A stretch of 6,900 nucleotides of DNA from Clostridia bacterium (GCA_900767415.1 CAAFYZ010000025.1:1-6900), one strand, 5' to 3'; counted from the first letter of the stretch, positions 1 to 6,561 are shown. Translations and numbers: made by a program. The notes: generated by a model not told the origin, from the sequence alone.

Positions 1-2378
1 ATCCCCTTCTCGTTTCCGTTCGTTCGGGCGCAAGAGCTTCCATGCCCGGCATGATGGACACCATTTTGAACCTCGGCTTGAACGAAGAAGTGGTAAACGT
101 TATCGCTACGAAATCGAATAACCCCCGTTGGGCGTGGGACTGCTACAGAAGATTTATTCAGATGTTCTCCGACGTGGTTATGGAAGTAGGCAAGAAGTAC
201 TTCGAAAAACTTATCGACGAGATGAAAGAGAAGAAAGGCGTAACGCAGGACGTAGAGCTTAACGCGGACGACCTTAAAACCCTTGCAAATCAGTTCAAGG
301 CAGAATATAAGAAACAGCTCGGCACGGATTTCCCGTCCGACCCGAAGGTTCAGCTTTTCGAGGCTATCAAAGCCGTATTCAGAAGTTGGGACAACCCCAG
401 AGCGAACATCTACCGTATGGACCACGACATTCCGTACAGTTGGGGTACCGCTGTAAACGTACAGATGATGGCTTTCGGTAACATGGGCGACAACTGCGGC
501 ACGGGCGTCGCGTTTACCCGTAACCCCGCTACCGGCGAAAAAGGTCTCATGGGTGAGTTCCTTACCAACGCTCAGGGCGAAGACGTCGTTGCGGGCGTAA
601 GAACGCCGATGCCGATCGCAAAGATGGCGGAAGTTTTCCCCGACGTATATAAACAGTTCCAGGAAGTTTGCTCCATTCTCGAAAATCACTACCGCGATAT
701 GCAGGATATGGAATTCACCGTCGAGCACGGCAAACTCTATATGCTCCAGACGAGAAACGGTAAGAGAACCGCGAAGGCGGCTCTGAAAATCGCGTGCGAC
801 CTCGTGGACGAAGGAATGATCAACGAAAAGCAGGCCGTTCTGATGATCGACCCGCGTAACCTCGACACGCTCCTTCACCCGCAGTTCGACCCGAAGGCAC
901 TGAAGACCGCACAGGCAGTGGCGAGAGCGCTCGCCGCATCTCCCGGTGCCGCCTGCGGTAAGATCGTATTCACCGCCGACGATGCGAAAGAGTGGAAGGC
1001 GAAGGGGGAGAAGGTCGTTCTCGTCCGTCTCGAGACTTCTCCCGAAGACATCGAAGGCATGAAGGCATCGCAGGGTATTCTTACCGTGCGCGGCGGTATG
1101 ACCTCTCACGCGGCAGTCGTTGCCCGCGGTATGGGTACCTGCTGCGTCTCCGGATGCTCTGCCATCACCAACTTCGACGAAGACAAGAAGACCTTCGTCC
1201 TCGCAGGCAAGACCTATCACGAGGGCGACATCATTTCGATCGACGGCTCGACCGGTGCCATCTACGACGGTGCGATCCCGACCGTTGACGCGACGATCTC
1301 CGGCGACTTCGACCGTATCATGACATGGGCGGACAAGTATCGCAAACTCGGTGTCCGTACCAACGCCGACACGCCCCGCGACGCGAAGAAAGCCCGCGAG
1401 CTCGGCGCTGAGGGTATCGGTCTTTGCCGTACCGAGCATATGTTCTTCGAAGGACACCGTATCGACGCGTTCCGCGAGATGATCTGCTCCGACACGCTCG
1501 AAGAGAGAGAAGCCGCACTCGACAAGATCCTCCCGATGCAGCAGGGCGACTTTGAAAAACTCTACGAGGCACTCGAAGGGAACCCCGTTACCATCCGTTT
1601 CCTGGATCCCCCGCTCCATGAGTTCGTCCCCACGACCGAAGAAGACATCGCTACCCTCGCAAAAGCGCAGGGCAAGACGGTCGCGGCGATCAAGAGCATC
1701 ATCGCCTCTCTCCACGAGTCGAACCCGATGATGGGTCACAGAGGATGCCGTCTGGCAGTTACCTTCCCCGAAATCGCGAAAATGCAAACAAAAGCTGTCA
1801 TCCGTGCCGCAATCAACGTCAACAAGGCACATCCCGACTGGAACGTTAAGCCCGAGATCATGATCCCGCTGGTCGGTGAAGCGAAAGAGCTTAAGTTCGT
1901 GAAGGATATCGTTGTCAGCACCGCCGACGAAGAGATCAAGGCGGCGGGCGTCAAGCTCGAATACGAAGTCGGTACGATGATCGAGATCCCGCGTGCGGCT
2001 CTCACTGCCGACGATATTGCGAAAGAAGCGGAATTCTTCTGCTTCGGCACGAACGACCTGACGCAGATGACCTACGGCTTCAGCCGTGACGACGCCGGCA
2101 AGTTCCTCGACTCCTACTACAATGCGAAGATCTTCGAGAACGACCCGTTCGCGAAGCTCGACCAGGTCGGTGTCGGCAAACTGATGCAGATGGCGGTCGA
2201 ACTCGGCAGAAAGACCCGCCCCAACCTTCACTGCGGCATCTGCGGTGAGCACGGCGGCGACCCCTCGTCGGTTGAGTTCTGCCACAGACTCGGTCTGACC
2301 TACGTCTCCTGCTCGCCCTTCCGCGTGCCGATCGCACGTCTCGCCGCGGCGCAGGCAGCCATCAAAGAACAGGCGTAA
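1..2378 (+). CDS. ppdK: Pyruvate, phosphate dikinase, 5'-truncated by window edge
   Basis: Cytoplasmic enzyme that interconverts pyruvate + ATP + Pi and phosphoenolpyruvate + AMP + PPi; in anaerobic Firmicutes it links glycolysis and gluconeogenesis at the PEP/pyruvate node. The frame is open from base 3, where it reads PLLVSVRSGARAS just before MPGMMDT at position 42. That is an internal PPDK motif, so the ATG at 42 is not the start; from memory of the roughly 875-residue clostridial enzyme, about 85 N-terminal residues lie upstream. Domains in order: the rest of the ATP-grasp nucleotide-binding domain, ending near LQTRNGKRT; the phosphohistidine domain with GGMTSHAAVVARG (phospho-carrier His codon 1107-1109); and the PEP/pyruvate TIM barrel with RFLDPPLHEF, GLCRTEHMFF, FGTNDLTQMT and CGICGEHGGD (catalytic Cys codon 2241-2243). 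The C-terminus is complete and all expected catalytic motifs are intact. Arginine codon use changes along the gene (AGA-rich before about 930, CGN after). A terminator follows, so it is not co-transcribed with the folate genes. Confidence 0.97.
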   Translation, partial: PLLVSVRSGARASMPGMMDTILNLGLNEEVVNVIATKSNNPRWAWDCYRRFIQMFSDVVMEVGKKYFEKLIDEMKEKKGVTQDVELNADDLKTLANQFKAEYKKQLGTDFPSDPKVQLFEAIKAVFRSWDNPRANIYRMDHDIPYSWGTAVNVQMMAFGNMGDNCGTGVAFTRNPATGEKGLMGEFLTNAQGEDVVAGVRTPMPIAKMAEVFPDVYKQFQEVCSILENHYRDMQDMEFTVEHGKLYMLQTRNGKRTAKAALKIACDLVDEGMINEKQAVLMIDPRNLDTLLHPQFDPKALKTAQAVARALAASPGAACGKIVFTADDAKEWKAKGEKVVLVRLETSPEDIEGMKASQGILTVRGGMTSHAAVVARGMGTCCVSGCSAITNFDEDKKTFVLAGKTYHEGDIISIDGSTGAIYDGAIPTVDATISGDFDRIMTWADKYRKLGVRTNADTPRDAKKARELGAEGIGLCRTEHMFFEGHRIDAFREMICSDTLEEREAALDKILPMQQGDFEKLYEALEGNPVTIRFLDPPLHEFVPTTEEDIATLAKAQGKTVAAIKSIIASLHESNPMMGHRGCRLAVTFPEIAKMQTKAVIRAAINVNKAHPDWNVKPEIMIPLVGEAKELKFVKDIVVSTADEEIKAAGVKLEYEVGTMIEIPRAALTADDIAKEAEFFCFGTNDLTQMTYGFSRDDAGKFLDSYYNAKIFENDPFAKLDQVGVGKLMQMAVELGRKTRPNLHCGICGEHGGDPSSVEFCHRLGLTYVSCSPFRVPIARLAAAQAAIKEQA

Positions 2379-2393
2379 GAGAATTCCGAAATA

Positions 2394-2421
2394 CGTCGGG
2401 CCGTCTTTACACAGCCCGACG
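2394..2421 (+). repeat. Inverted repeat just after ppdK
   Basis: CGTCGGGC (2394-2401) pairs perfectly with GCCCGACG (2414-2421) around a 12-nt loop. It has no T-tract and lies upstream of the real terminator. It is bracketed by two near-identical stretches, GAGAATTCCGAAATACG (from 2379) and GAGAGTTCCGAAATAACG (2429-2446). It may stabilise the mRNA 3' end; the function is a guess. Confidence 0.5.
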
Positions 2422-2449
2422 GAAAATCGGAGAGTTCCGAAATAACGAT

Positions 2450-2484
2450 AAGGCGTATCGCTTTTGCGGTACGCCTTATTTTTT
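2450..2484 (+). terminator. Intrinsic terminator of ppdK
   Basis: A 12-bp stem (2450-2461 with 2466-2477, one T-G wobble) closes a TTTT loop and is followed by A and then six T. This is a textbook Rho-independent terminator 72 nt after the ppdK stop codon. Confidence 0.93.
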
Positions 2485-2927
2485 CGTCCTTTCGTCCTCT
2501 CCGTCCGAAAAAACAGCAAAAACCGCGCGAACGGACGAAAACGTACCGAAAACTACGTTTCATAGGATAGAACGATACCGTCAAAGAATCCGCGGGCGTC
2601 GGGGCGGGGTGTGAAACAGGCGCAGGCGGTACGGTGCGGCGGGGCGGCGCGACGGGCGGGCGGTGTCGATAATAAGCGACGCGGCGGTGCGTGCGACGGT
2701 AGCGAGCGGGCGGTGCGGCGGCAGTGGGTGCTTTCCGCGCGACGGTAGCGAGCGGGCGGTGCGGCGGCAGTGGGTGCTTTCCGTGCGACGGCGGCTGAAC
2801 GACGGAAGGAAAATCGAGCTTCGCCTTTGGACGGACGCCGATCCCGACGAAAGAAAAAACGGCAGGGGCGGCGGATTTTTATCCCTCCCGCCAAAGACAA
2901 AAATCCGAAAAAAATCTCTCCCCCCCC
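2485..2927. other. GC-rich intergenic spacer without a convincing gene
   Basis: Between the ppdK terminator and the folate promoter I find no gene. Open frames exist on both strands (for example 2553-2900 on the minus strand and 2663-3103 on the plus strand), but their products are low-complexity and rich in Arg, Ala, Pro and Ser, they match no family I know, and none has a good ribosome-binding site. The middle of the region is strongly G-biased on the + strand, with recurring GCGGTGCGGCGG-like words and the tandem duplication listed separately. A C-run ends the spacer just before the promoter. Confidence 0.7.
2691..2794. repeat. 46-bp tandem duplication plus partial third copy
   Basis: Two consecutive 46-bp units, 2691-2736 and 2737-2782, differ at one base (GTGCGACGG against GCGCGACGG at the start). 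A third partial unit begins at 2783 (GTGCGACGGCGG) and then diverges. A degenerate, shortened relative lies upstream from about 2647 (GCGCGACGG followed directly by GCGGGCGGTG). Each unit contains AGCGAGCGGGCGGTGCGG and GCAGTGGGTGCTTTCC. The period is not a multiple of three, so the repeat is not protein-driven. It most likely arose by slippage or recombination in non-coding DNA; no function is evident. Confidence 0.9.
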
Positions 2928-2956
2928 TTGTATTTTCCCTTCGACTGTGCTATACT
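2928..2956 (+). promoter_or_regulatory. Sigma-A-type extended -10 promoter of the folate operon
   Basis: The -35 is TTGTAT (2928-2933) and the -10 is TATACT (2951-2956), with a 17-nt spacer. The extended -10 dinucleotide TG sits one base before the -10 (TGCTATACT), which would compensate for the poor -35. Transcription should start near 2963, only about 10 nt before the riboswitch P1 stem, as expected for a riboswitch-led transcript. Confidence 0.8.
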
Positions 2957-2971
2957 GATATCAACATTTCA

Positions 2972-3084
2972 AAGCAGAGTAGGGTCACGAGCGTGAGTGC
3001 CGCGCGGACGGGGAGTTGCCGCACGGACGAATTGGGGAAAGCAGATCTGCGCCCCTGCGGTTCGTCACCCGCATCCCGCTGTTT
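2972..3084 (+). promoter_or_regulatory. Tetrahydrofolate (THF) riboswitch aptamer
   Basis: Senses reduced folate in the nascent mRNA. Visible structure: P1 AAGCAG (2972-2977) pairs with CTGTTT (3079-3084). The AGTAG joining segment (2978-2982) follows. P2 pairs 2983-2992 with 3060-3069, with one C-C mismatch and one wobble. P3 pairs 2997-3003 with 3018-3024, with one mismatch. A further arm is closed by GGGG and CCCC. The conserved GCGGT (before P2') and GCATCC (between P2' and P1') of the THF class are both present. Loop-3 GGGA (3011-3014) can pair with TCCC (3074-3077), matching the pseudoknot known for this class. The helices and motifs are read from the sequence; the class assignment comes from memory of the THF consensus, and a FolT gene downstream supports it strongly. 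Confidence 0.87.
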
Positions 3085-3106
3085 ATCGGTGGTAACAGAA
3101 TAGCAG

Positions 3107-3129
3107 CCGACGCACGCCGTCGGTCTTTT
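3107..3129 (+). terminator. Terminator-like hairpin in the riboswitch expression platform
   Basis: CCGACG (3107-3112) pairs with CGTCGG (3118-3123) around CACGC, followed by TCTTTT. The stem is short and the T-tract interrupted, so termination may be partial. It lies between aptamer and gene, the right place for ligand-controlled attenuation. The 3' strand of P1 (CTGTT, 3079-3083) can alternatively pair with AACAG (3094-3098) just upstream, a possible competing fold when ligand is absent. Confidence 0.55.
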
Positions 3130-3166
3130 CCTCCGTGAACAGAGATGAATCTGTCGAAACGGAGGT
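3130..3166 (+). promoter_or_regulatory. Hairpin sequestering the folT-folC ribosome-binding site
   Basis: CCTCCGT (3130-3136) pairs perfectly with ACGGAGG (3159-3165), which contains the whole Shine-Dalgarno GGAGG (3161-3165). An inner stem ACAGA (3139-3143) with TCTGT (3150-3154) caps it. When folded, the ribosome site for the ATG at 3175 is closed. The ATG at 3145 lies inside this hairpin, another reason to reject it as the start. Confidence 0.75.
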
Positions 3167-3174
3167 ATTTTTTT

Positions 3175-4995
3175 ATGGTAAAAACAAAGCGCACTCTTCC
3201 CCTCTTCCCCATCGTCTTCACTGCCGTGATGGTCGCGGCAAGCGTCATCCTCTGTCGGTTCCTCGGGTTCTCCCCGTCGAACTCGACCGTGCGGTTCGAT
3301 CTCGGCTTTTTGCCCCTTGCCGTGGTGGGCACGCTGTACGGCGCCCCGTATAGCGGGATCGGCTATCTGCTCGCGGATATTATCGGTTCTCTGCTTCACG
3401 GCTATGCGCCGAACCCGTATATCAGCGCGTGCAAGTTGCTGACCGGTATCCTCATGGGCGTCGGTTTCTACAAAAAGAAAGTGACCCTCATGCGTTCCTT
3501 CGTCGTCTTTTTGATCAATGCCGTCATCGTGGGCGTCGGACTGATGCCGCCGATCTTCATCTTTATGTACGCTTACGAGCCGGGATTTGCCTATGCGACG
3601 CGGGCGATCAACGCGGCGGTGACGGTTCCGGTGCGGGTCTTCACCTTCTATTTTCTTTGGAAGGCGTGCGGCAAAATGCTCACGGAGATGAAAAAAAGAC
3701 AGCAAAACTTTACATTCAGAAGAAAAAAGAACAAAAGTGAAGATTTTCAGACGTATGCCAACAGCTTTCAGGCGGTGACGATCCCCGGGCTCTCCCGTAT
3801 CAAAGCGTTGCTCGACGCGCTCGGGAATCCGGAGGAGTCCCTGCGCTTTATCCACATCGCAGGGACGAACGGAAAGGGGTCGGTGGCGGCAGACATCGCG
3901 TCGATCCTCACGGCGGCGGGCTATCGCGTCGGCAAGTACACCTCGCCGAACCTTCTGCGCGTGAACGAGCGCATTTCGGTCGCGGGGGTTGACATCCCGG
4001 ACGATGCGCTCGACGCGCTCCTCGAACGGATCCGCCCGCTCGCCGACCGAATCCGGAGCGAGGGCGGAATCCCGCCGACGCAGTTCGAGATCTGGACTGC
4101 CGCGGCATTCGTCTATTTTAAGGAAGAGCACTGCGACTATGTGGTGGCGGAAGTGGGGCTCGGCGGCGAGTTCGACGCGACGAACGTGATCCCGCGAAAC
4201 GAGATTGCGGTGATCACCCGCCTCGGCATGGACCATATGCAATACCTCGGCAACACGCTCGCCGACATCGCCCGCGCAAAATGCGGGATTCTCAAAGCCG
4301 ACTCGACAACGCACCGTCTCGTCACTCCAGAGCAGGACCCCGAGGCGATGGAGGTCATCCGTCGGGTGTGCGAAGAAAAGGGTGTCTCGCTCACGGTGGC
4401 GACCCCAATCTCCGAGGGAGCAGAGGGATATCTCGAACGCTTCTCGGTCGGGAACTATCGGCATCTTCTGACGGGAATCCCCGGTTATCCGCAGATTGAG
4501 AACGCGGCACTCGCCGTCCTCGCGTGCGACGCGCTCGGTGTCTCCGAGGAGGCAATCCGCAAGGGACTTGCGGCGGCGAAGAATCCCGCCCGCTTTGAGA
4601 TTTTGCGGGAGCATCCGACCGTCATTTACGACGGCGGACATAACGAGAACGGGATCCGCTCTCTCGTCACTTCCCTCTCCCGCTACTTCCCCGGGGAGAA
4701 AAAATCCGTTATCTTCGCCTGCATGGCGGACAAAGAGATCGATATCTCCCTCTCCCTGCTCGCCGAAGGGACGGACGCCTTCTTCTTCACCGAAGTAAAA
4801 GACAATCCGCGCGCCCTGTCGGCAGAAGATCTCGCGGCGAAGGCGGAGACGCTCGGAATCCGCGGCACCGTATGCAAAACCGTGGGAGAGGCATACGAGG
4901 CGGCGCTCGCCGCCGACCGTCTCACCGTGATCTGCGGCTCGCTTTATCTGTATCGGGATCTGACGGACTATCTGAACAAAACAAAAACGAAATAA
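3175..4995 (+). CDS. folT-folC: FolT-FolC fusion: folate ECF transporter S-component plus folylpolyglutamate synthase
   Basis: 606 residues from ATG 3175, which has GGAGG nine bases upstream; the in-frame ATG at 3145 has no such site. Residues 1-169 form a hydrophobic, about six-helix membrane domain of FolT type: helix 1 carries the AxxxA pattern (A17-A21) used by S-components to dock on EcfT, then RFDLGFLPLAVVGTLYG (40-56), GYLLADIIG, and a late TRAINAAVTVPVR. Residues 170-190 are a basic linker (KKRQQ, RRKKNK). Residues 191-606 form a complete Mur-ligase-type FolC that adds glutamates to folate with ATP: P-loop GTNGKGS (230-236), TSPNLLRVNERI (from 256), EVGLGGEFDATN (326-337), MDHMQYLGNT (near 353), the Lys expected to be carbamylated (K369, AKCGI), DGGHN (486-490) and C-terminal GSLYLYRDL. 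Inferred role: bind folate at the membrane and trap it as polyglutamate. EcfA/EcfT are not in the window. Departures from usual FolC motifs: TSPN for TSPH, Glu after EVGLGG where Arg is common, AKCGI for EKAGI. Whether it also has dihydrofolate synthase activity cannot be told. Confidence 0.93.
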   Translation: MVKTKRTLPLFPIVFTAVMVAASVILCRFLGFSPSNSTVRFDLGFLPLAVVGTLYGAPYSGIGYLLADIIGSLLHGYAPNPYISACKLLTGILMGVGFYKKKVTLMRSFVVFLINAVIVGVGLMPPIFIFMYAYEPGFAYATRAINAAVTVPVRVFTFYFLWKACGKMLTEMKKRQQNFTFRRKKNKSEDFQTYANSFQAVTIPGLSRIKALLDALGNPEESLRFIHIAGTNGKGSVAADIASILTAAGYRVGKYTSPNLLRVNERISVAGVDIPDDALDALLERIRPLADRIRSEGGIPPTQFEIWTAAAFVYFKEEHCDYVVAEVGLGGEFDATNVIPRNEIAVITRLGMDHMQYLGNTLADIARAKCGILKADSTTHRLVTPEQDPEAMEVIRRVCEEKGVSLTVATPISEGAEGYLERFSVGNYRHLLTGIPGYPQIENAALAVLACDALGVSEEAIRKGLAAAKNPARFEILREHPTVIYDGGHNENGIRSLVTSLSRYFPGEKKSVIFACMADKEIDISLSLLAEGTDAFFFTEVKDNPRALSAEDLAAKAETLGIRGTVCKTVGEAYEAALAADRLTVICGSLYLYRDLTDYLNKTKTK

Positions 4996-5008
4996 AAGGA
5001 GATATACT

Positions 5009-5353
5009 ATGCCCTTCATCGAAACAAAAACCAACGCCAAAATTTCACAAGACGCCGAAAGCGCCCTTCGCAAAAAGCTCGGCGAGGCGATCGCCACTCT
5101 GCCCGGAAAAAGCGAAGAGTGGCTGATGCTGTCCTTCACGGACGAGTGCCGCATGGCTTTTCGCGGCAGAGCCGACGCCCCCGTCGCCATGGTGGAAGTA
5201 AAGGTCTACGGTCGGGCGGACGATGCCTCATACGCGCGTCTGACGAAGAAGATCACGGAGATTTTAGGGGAGGTATTGCATATCCCCGCAAGCGGTGTCT
5301 ATATCAAATACGAAGAGGTCGACCATTGGGGATATAACGGTTCAAACTTCTGA
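5009..5353 (+). CDS. MIF-family tautomerase (4-oxalocrotonate/MIF superfamily)
   Basis: 114 residues, the usual length for the MIF/D-dopachrome tautomerase family. It starts MPFIETKTN, so removal of Met would expose the N-terminal proline that acts as catalytic base in this superfamily. Other family marks: GK at 33-34 (the catalytic-site Lys region of MIF), MAFRG at 49-53, VYI at 97-99 with the conserved Tyr98, and a C-terminal GYNGSNF resembling the GWNNSTF end of MIF. The position of MIF Asn97 appears to be Lys100. There is no signal peptide, so it is probably a cytoplasmic trimer. AGGAG at 4997-5001 lies seven bases before the ATG, and only 13 nt separate it from the folT-folC stop, so it is almost certainly co-transcribed and under the same riboswitch. 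Family members tautomerise keto/enol substrates such as phenylpyruvate; the natural substrate here is unknown, and a link to pterin or folate chemistry rests on context alone. Confidence 0.88.
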   Translation: MPFIETKTNAKISQDAESALRKKLGEAIATLPGKSEEWLMLSFTDECRMAFRGRADAPVAMVEVKVYGRADDASYARLTKKITEILGEVLHIPASGVYIKYEEVDHWGYNGSNF

Positions 5354-5480
5354 TTGCCTGTGATTTTTCGCAAAATGCAACCTTTTCTTTACAAAATGGA
5401 TTAAATTATCCGACCGATTCTTTTGATTTTTCGTTGGTGCACAAGAGAAAAGAGTGCGACAGGCGACTGCTTTTTTCGGA

Positions 5481-5515
5481 AAATCCGCGCACGGATACGG
5501 TGCGCGGATTTTTTT
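5481..5515 (+). terminator. Intrinsic terminator of the folate operon
   Basis: AAATCCGCGCAC (5481-5492) pairs with GTGCGCGGATTT (5500-5511) around a 7-nt loop, and the T-run reaches 5515. It is strong and GC-rich. The 127 nt between the tautomerase stop and this hairpin are AT-rich, and I see no gene or convincing promoter there. Confidence 0.95.
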
Positions 5516-5585
5516 GTCTTTCATATACTGAAAACGAGGGACTCTCAAAAGCCCCTCAAAGAAAATGAAAGACAAGGAGTATTTT

Positions 5586-6440
5586 ATGGCAACTTTCACC
5601 AACCAGGCGCAACTCTCCTACGGCGGCAATACCGTCAACTCCAACATTGCGACGGGAGAAATCGTCAGCACGCTTGCCATGACAAAGACCGCGCTCACAG
5701 GCACTTACCGTCAGGGCGATCGGATCACCTATGTGATCTCTCTCACGAACAGCGGCAACGCCGCCGCCACCGGCATTACGGTGAGCGACAATCTCGGCGC
5801 ATACACCGTCGGAGCCGGCACGGTCGTGCCTCTCACGTACGTGGTCGGCTCTGCGCGCGCTTTTCTGAACGGCGTCCCCGCCGCCAACCCTGTCGTGAAT
5901 GCAGGACCGCCCCTCGTTTTCAACGGGCTGACCGTCCCCGCCGGCGGGAATCTTCTGCTCATCTACGAGGCGATCGCCAACGAGTTCGCACCGCTCGGTG
6001 CGACGGCTTCTACCGTCAATACGGCGACCATGACCGGCGCGGGAATCACGACCCCCGTTACCGCCGCCGCGACCGTAACGCCGAACGCCGCGGCGGATCT
6101 CGCGATCCGCAAAGACATCTCGCCGGTGCCCGTCAACGAAAACGGAACGCTGACCTACACCTTTACCCTTCTGAACTACGGACAGACCGCCACTGCGGCG
6201 GAAGACAACGTGACGCTCACCGACACCTTCAATCCCGCGCTTGCGGGGCTCGGCGTAACGCTCAACGGTGCCCCGCTTGCTCTGACGACCGACTACACCT
6301 ACAACGAGGGCACGGGGCTCTTTGCCACCGTCCCCGGAAGGATCTCCGTCCCTGCCGCGACCTATACGCAGAACCCGACGACCGGTGCTTATACCGTCAC
6401 CCCCGGCAGTGCGACGCTCGTCGTTACCGGAACAGTCTAA
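5586..6440 (+). CDS. DUF11-like repeat protein of unknown function
   Basis: 284 residues from ATG 5586, preceded by AAGGAG (5574-5579) at six bases; the in-frame ATG at 5565 lies upstream of that site and is rejected. It resembles the DUF11 / conserved-repeat family (beta-sandwich modules usually found on cell-surface proteins). Module 1 covers about residues 25-150, with RQGDRITYVISLTNSGN and GITVSDNLGAYT. Module 2 covers about 172-284, with LAIRKDISP, GTLTYTFTLLNYGQ and VTLTDTFNPAL, ending in TLVVTGTV. The N-terminus MATFTNQAQLSYGG resembles short clostridial DUF11 proteins I recall. Composition is rich in Thr, Ala, Val, Asn and Gly, with no Cys, His or Trp. I see no signal peptide, transmembrane segment, LPXTG motif or S-layer anchor, so an exported or surface role is not supported by visible targeting. 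It is flanked by terminators, so it is probably monocistronic. Function unknown. Confidence 0.88.
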   Translation: MATFTNQAQLSYGGNTVNSNIATGEIVSTLAMTKTALTGTYRQGDRITYVISLTNSGNAAATGITVSDNLGAYTVGAGTVVPLTYVVGSARAFLNGVPAANPVVNAGPPLVFNGLTVPAGGNLLLIYEAIANEFAPLGATASTVNTATMTGAGITTPVTAAATVTPNAAADLAIRKDISPVPVNENGTLTYTFTLLNYGQTATAAEDNVTLTDTFNPALAGLGVTLNGAPLALTTDYTYNEGTGLFATVPGRISVPAATYTQNPTTGAYTVTPGSATLVVTGTV

Positions 6441-6467
6441 CGCTTTTTCTCCGCCCGCTCTTTGCTC

Positions 6468-6503
6468 CCCTTCCCGCCGGATATCCGACGGGAAGGGCGT
6501 TTT
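6468..6503 (+). terminator. Intrinsic terminator of the DUF11 gene
   Basis: CCCTTCCCG (6468-6476) pairs with CGGGAAGGG (6489-6497). After one C/A mismatch an inner CGG/CCG closes an ATAT loop. CG and then TTTT (6500-6503) follow, with a second T-run at 6509-6514. It sits 27 nt after the stop codon. Confidence 0.87.
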
Positions 6504-6540
6504 CGACGTTTTTTCTCTCCCCTTTTCGTCTCCCCGCCGC

Positions 6541-6561
6541 TTTTTCGCAAAAAGCGAAAAA
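6541..6561. repeat. Short perfect inverted repeat upstream of the tRNA promoter
   Basis: TTTTTCGC (6541-6548) pairs with GCGAAAAA (6554-6561) around AAAAA. No T-tract follows on either strand beyond the stem itself. It could be a back-up terminator for the preceding gene or a promoter-upstream element; no role is shown by the sequence. Confidence 0.45.

Noticed and set aside
2691..2794. CRISPR array
   Set aside because: The 46-bp units abut directly with no unique spacers, and there are only two full copies.
2553..2900. 115-codon minus-strand frame in the GC-rich spacer
   Set aside because: Composition is Arg/Ala/Pro low-complexity, it crosses the 46-bp repeats whose period breaks the reading frame, and it has no supported start.
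2663..3103. Plus-strand frame covering the repeats, the promoter and the riboswitch
   Set aside because: It overlaps a well-supported promoter and structured RNA and has no protein family resemblance.
3145..3174. Upstream ATG adding ten residues to FolT-FolC
   Set aside because: No ribosome-binding site precedes it, it lies within the hairpin that covers the true site, and ATG 3175 has GGAGG at correct spacing.
2950..5190. 746-codon open frame on the minus strand opposite folT-folC
   Set aside because: Its product is rich in Arg, His, Asp and Glu with no recognisable domain, and it runs antisense through the riboswitch, a clear FolT-FolC gene and the start of the tautomerase gene. It is a shadow of GC-rich codon structure.
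5388..5410. TTTACA as a -35 box after the tautomerase gene
   Set aside because: No -10-like hexamer at 16-18 nt; the following positions read CGACCG.
5524..5529. TATACT as a -10 box for the DUF11 gene
   Set aside because: The bases 16-18 nt upstream are the GC-rich arm of the preceding terminator and do not resemble a -35. A promoter must exist nearby, but I cannot place it.
5342..5602. 86-codon minus-strand frame between the tautomerase and DUF11 genes
   Set aside because: It runs through the strong terminator and the DUF11 ribosome site, and its sequence resembles no protein family I know.
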